Assembly: GCF_963855985.1 (NCBI RefSeq)
Contig: NC_087107.1
Coordinates: 3,038,001-3,102,000 of the forward strand
Reading direction: 5' to 3'
Source of the DNA: Ostrinia nubilalis
Taxonomy: Eukaryota; Arthropoda; Insecta; Lepidoptera; Crambidae
Length of the DNA: 64,000 nucleotides
Numbering within the stretch: position 1 is the first letter of the stretch; each line of letters begins with the position of its first letter. The notes below the pieces were generated by a model. That model saw only the letters and a list, made by a program, of their open reading frames with translations, made no database searches and was not told where the DNA came from. The translations under genes were made by a program, and so were the position numbers. Positions 63,068-64,000 of the stretch are shown here, in pieces.

Positions 63068-63075
63068 ATGTAGAC

Positions 63076-63618
63076 TTAACAACTGACCTGATGATGACAT
63101 TTACCATATCTCAACATGGGGTTTTCCATTTATTTAGTTACGTCACACATCTGATATGATATCAGAAGAAAGCGATACACAGGTCCTATTGTTACATTAG
63201 AATTCATGAGGTCACAATAGTGGTACGATTATATCTGTTTGTATATTAGATTGATCTTTTGTTGAAAGCCAGCGTAAGGTGTTGTGTAACGAATTGATTC
63301 ACTTCGATGCCCTTTCATCGTTTGGATATGTTAATAAATTCACATTGTACGTATACACATCTCTATTTCTATGAGAGTCAAGTATTTGAACCTAAGAATT
63401 TCATCTAATGCAACGTGTCATGTTACAACACAATATTGTAGCTTGAATTAACGATTGTTTAACCTAGACAGTTTTAGAGCATATTTTAAGTAGGTATCTA
63501 CCACACACATAGTTTGGTTAATTTATTGATGAAATGATGTGTGCCCATTTAGACGTTTTAGATTTAAATAAAATGTCAATTGGATCAGAAAAAATAATGG
63601 AGAATATTTGATTTTCAG
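63076..63618. other. End of the 10.7-kb intron
   Basis: AT-rich; ends in TATTTGATTTTCAG at 63618, the acceptor of the next exon. Confidence 0.4.
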
Positions 63619-63659
63619 ACGTGTGTGATGGAGCTCGCCGACCAGCACAACGCCGAAAG
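63619..63659 (+). CDS. Second coding exon of the secreted-protein gene (41 bases)
   Basis: The acceptor TTTGATTTTCAG lies before it and the donor AAAG|GTACAA after it. Its first two bases complete the split codon from 52874 (A+AC = N), then VCDGARRPAQRRK follows, ending in phase 0. The hydrophobic core of the previous exon plus NVCDGA makes a complete signal peptide; the mature protein would begin near RRPAQRRK, a basic stretch. That the frame stays open and makes a sensible signal peptide across a 10.7-kb gap is the main support. Confidence 0.6.
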
Positions 63660-63774
63660 GTACAACTTCTAATTCTTCTTACTTATTTCCAATATTTAAT
63701 TAAAAGCTTGAGTAATAAATGTAAAAATGGCATTTCCGTATGTCACAGGCAGGGTCTCAAAAATATCATTATTT
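63660..63774. other. Intron start
   Basis: AT-rich sequence after the donor at 63660; nothing else recognised. Confidence 0.3.
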
Positions 63775-63905
63775 GCCTGAAATTACTTGAAAATCTTTAA
63801 TTGCTCCTAAGGAGCCTTTGCATGTTTAATTTTTTTTTTTTGCCCTACCAAAGCGCTTCGAGATTAAGCAAGTCCTGAGAAGAAGCGTCGCAATCTACAG
63901 ACCGC
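63775..63905 (-). repeat. CR1-like LINE 3' fragment (reverse)
   Basis: AATTGCTCCTAAGGAGCCTT, TGCATGTTTAA, CTACCAAAGCGCTTCGAGAT and GTCCTGAGAAGAAGCGTCGC are the reverse of 43321-43500 in order. A run of 12 T or so interrupts it. Confidence 0.7.
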
Positions 63906-64000
63906 CCGGGCCTCGTGCCCTTTTAGTCACCCACCGGGCCGGGCTTAGTGACGAATGCAACCGGGCCCGGCCGGTTTGAAAAACATACCGGGTTGCAATC
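63906..64000. other. GC-rich CCGGGCC-repeat patch at the window edge
   Basis: CCGCCCGGGCCTCGTGCCC, CACCGGGCCGGGCTTAGTG, AACCGGGCCCGGCCGGTTTG and ACATACCGGGTTGC form a cluster of CCGGGCC/GGCCCGG units. It resembles the subterminal repeats of a hAT-type element cut by the window edge; this is inference. Confidence 0.3.

Overview
The window is AT-rich animal DNA and reads like a moth or butterfly (Lepidoptera) genome. The reasons are the dense mix of short elements with heads such as GCCCGCGACTTCG, RTE-type LINE ends coding for EAYVQQWTS, CR1-like tails of TTTGACTT units, and many small DNA transposons. There are no bacterial operons and no long host open reading frames. The species assignment is inference from repeat types only.

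Host genes are sparse. On the + strand I see one gene candidate spread over most of the window: a probable 5'UTR exon (14795-14842), an exon carrying the start codon and a signal-peptide-like stretch (52792-52874), and a 41-base exon (63619-63659) that continues the frame after a 10.7 kb phase-1 intron. The product would be a secreted or membrane-inserted protein whose main body lies to the right of the window. A second candidate, on the - strand (17313-17528), is a small ORF with a signal-peptide-like start and a possible splice donor.

Most of what can be named is mobile DNA. Left third: a decayed mariner-like element (5042-5879), a hAT element with an 8-bp target duplication (6937-7938), a 349-bp terminal-repeat element (8006-8354), a pentanucleotide satellite (9017-9133), an RTE fragment (12351-12661), two mariner-type MITEs (19546-20289 and 25062-25455). 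Middle: intact RTE 3' ends (26324-26588, 32140-32237, 36295-36517), a polyadenylated retroposed fragment (28410-28580), a double perfect palindrome (29270-29350), and a nest at 37461-40184 in which one dispersed repeat has received a CAC-ended 844-bp element and a 1.67-kb fold-back mariner. Right third: a GC-rich block with a retroposon inside (41640-42630), a MITE split by an RTE copy (43838-44221), a GC-rich Harbinger-like element inside a dispersed repeat (46469-46898), a 5'-truncated LINE with a long open reverse transcriptase frame (55328-56890), and two hAT MITEs.

One MITE family of about 146 bp (ends CGCCCGTATTCACAAAC) occurs six times. Many insertions keep readable target-site duplications, so the order of several insertion events can be worked out. 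I found no CRISPR array, rRNA, convincing tRNA gene or new defence-like gene system. The most unusual objects are structural: the fold-back mariner, the nested elements, the paired palindromes and the GC-rich islands.
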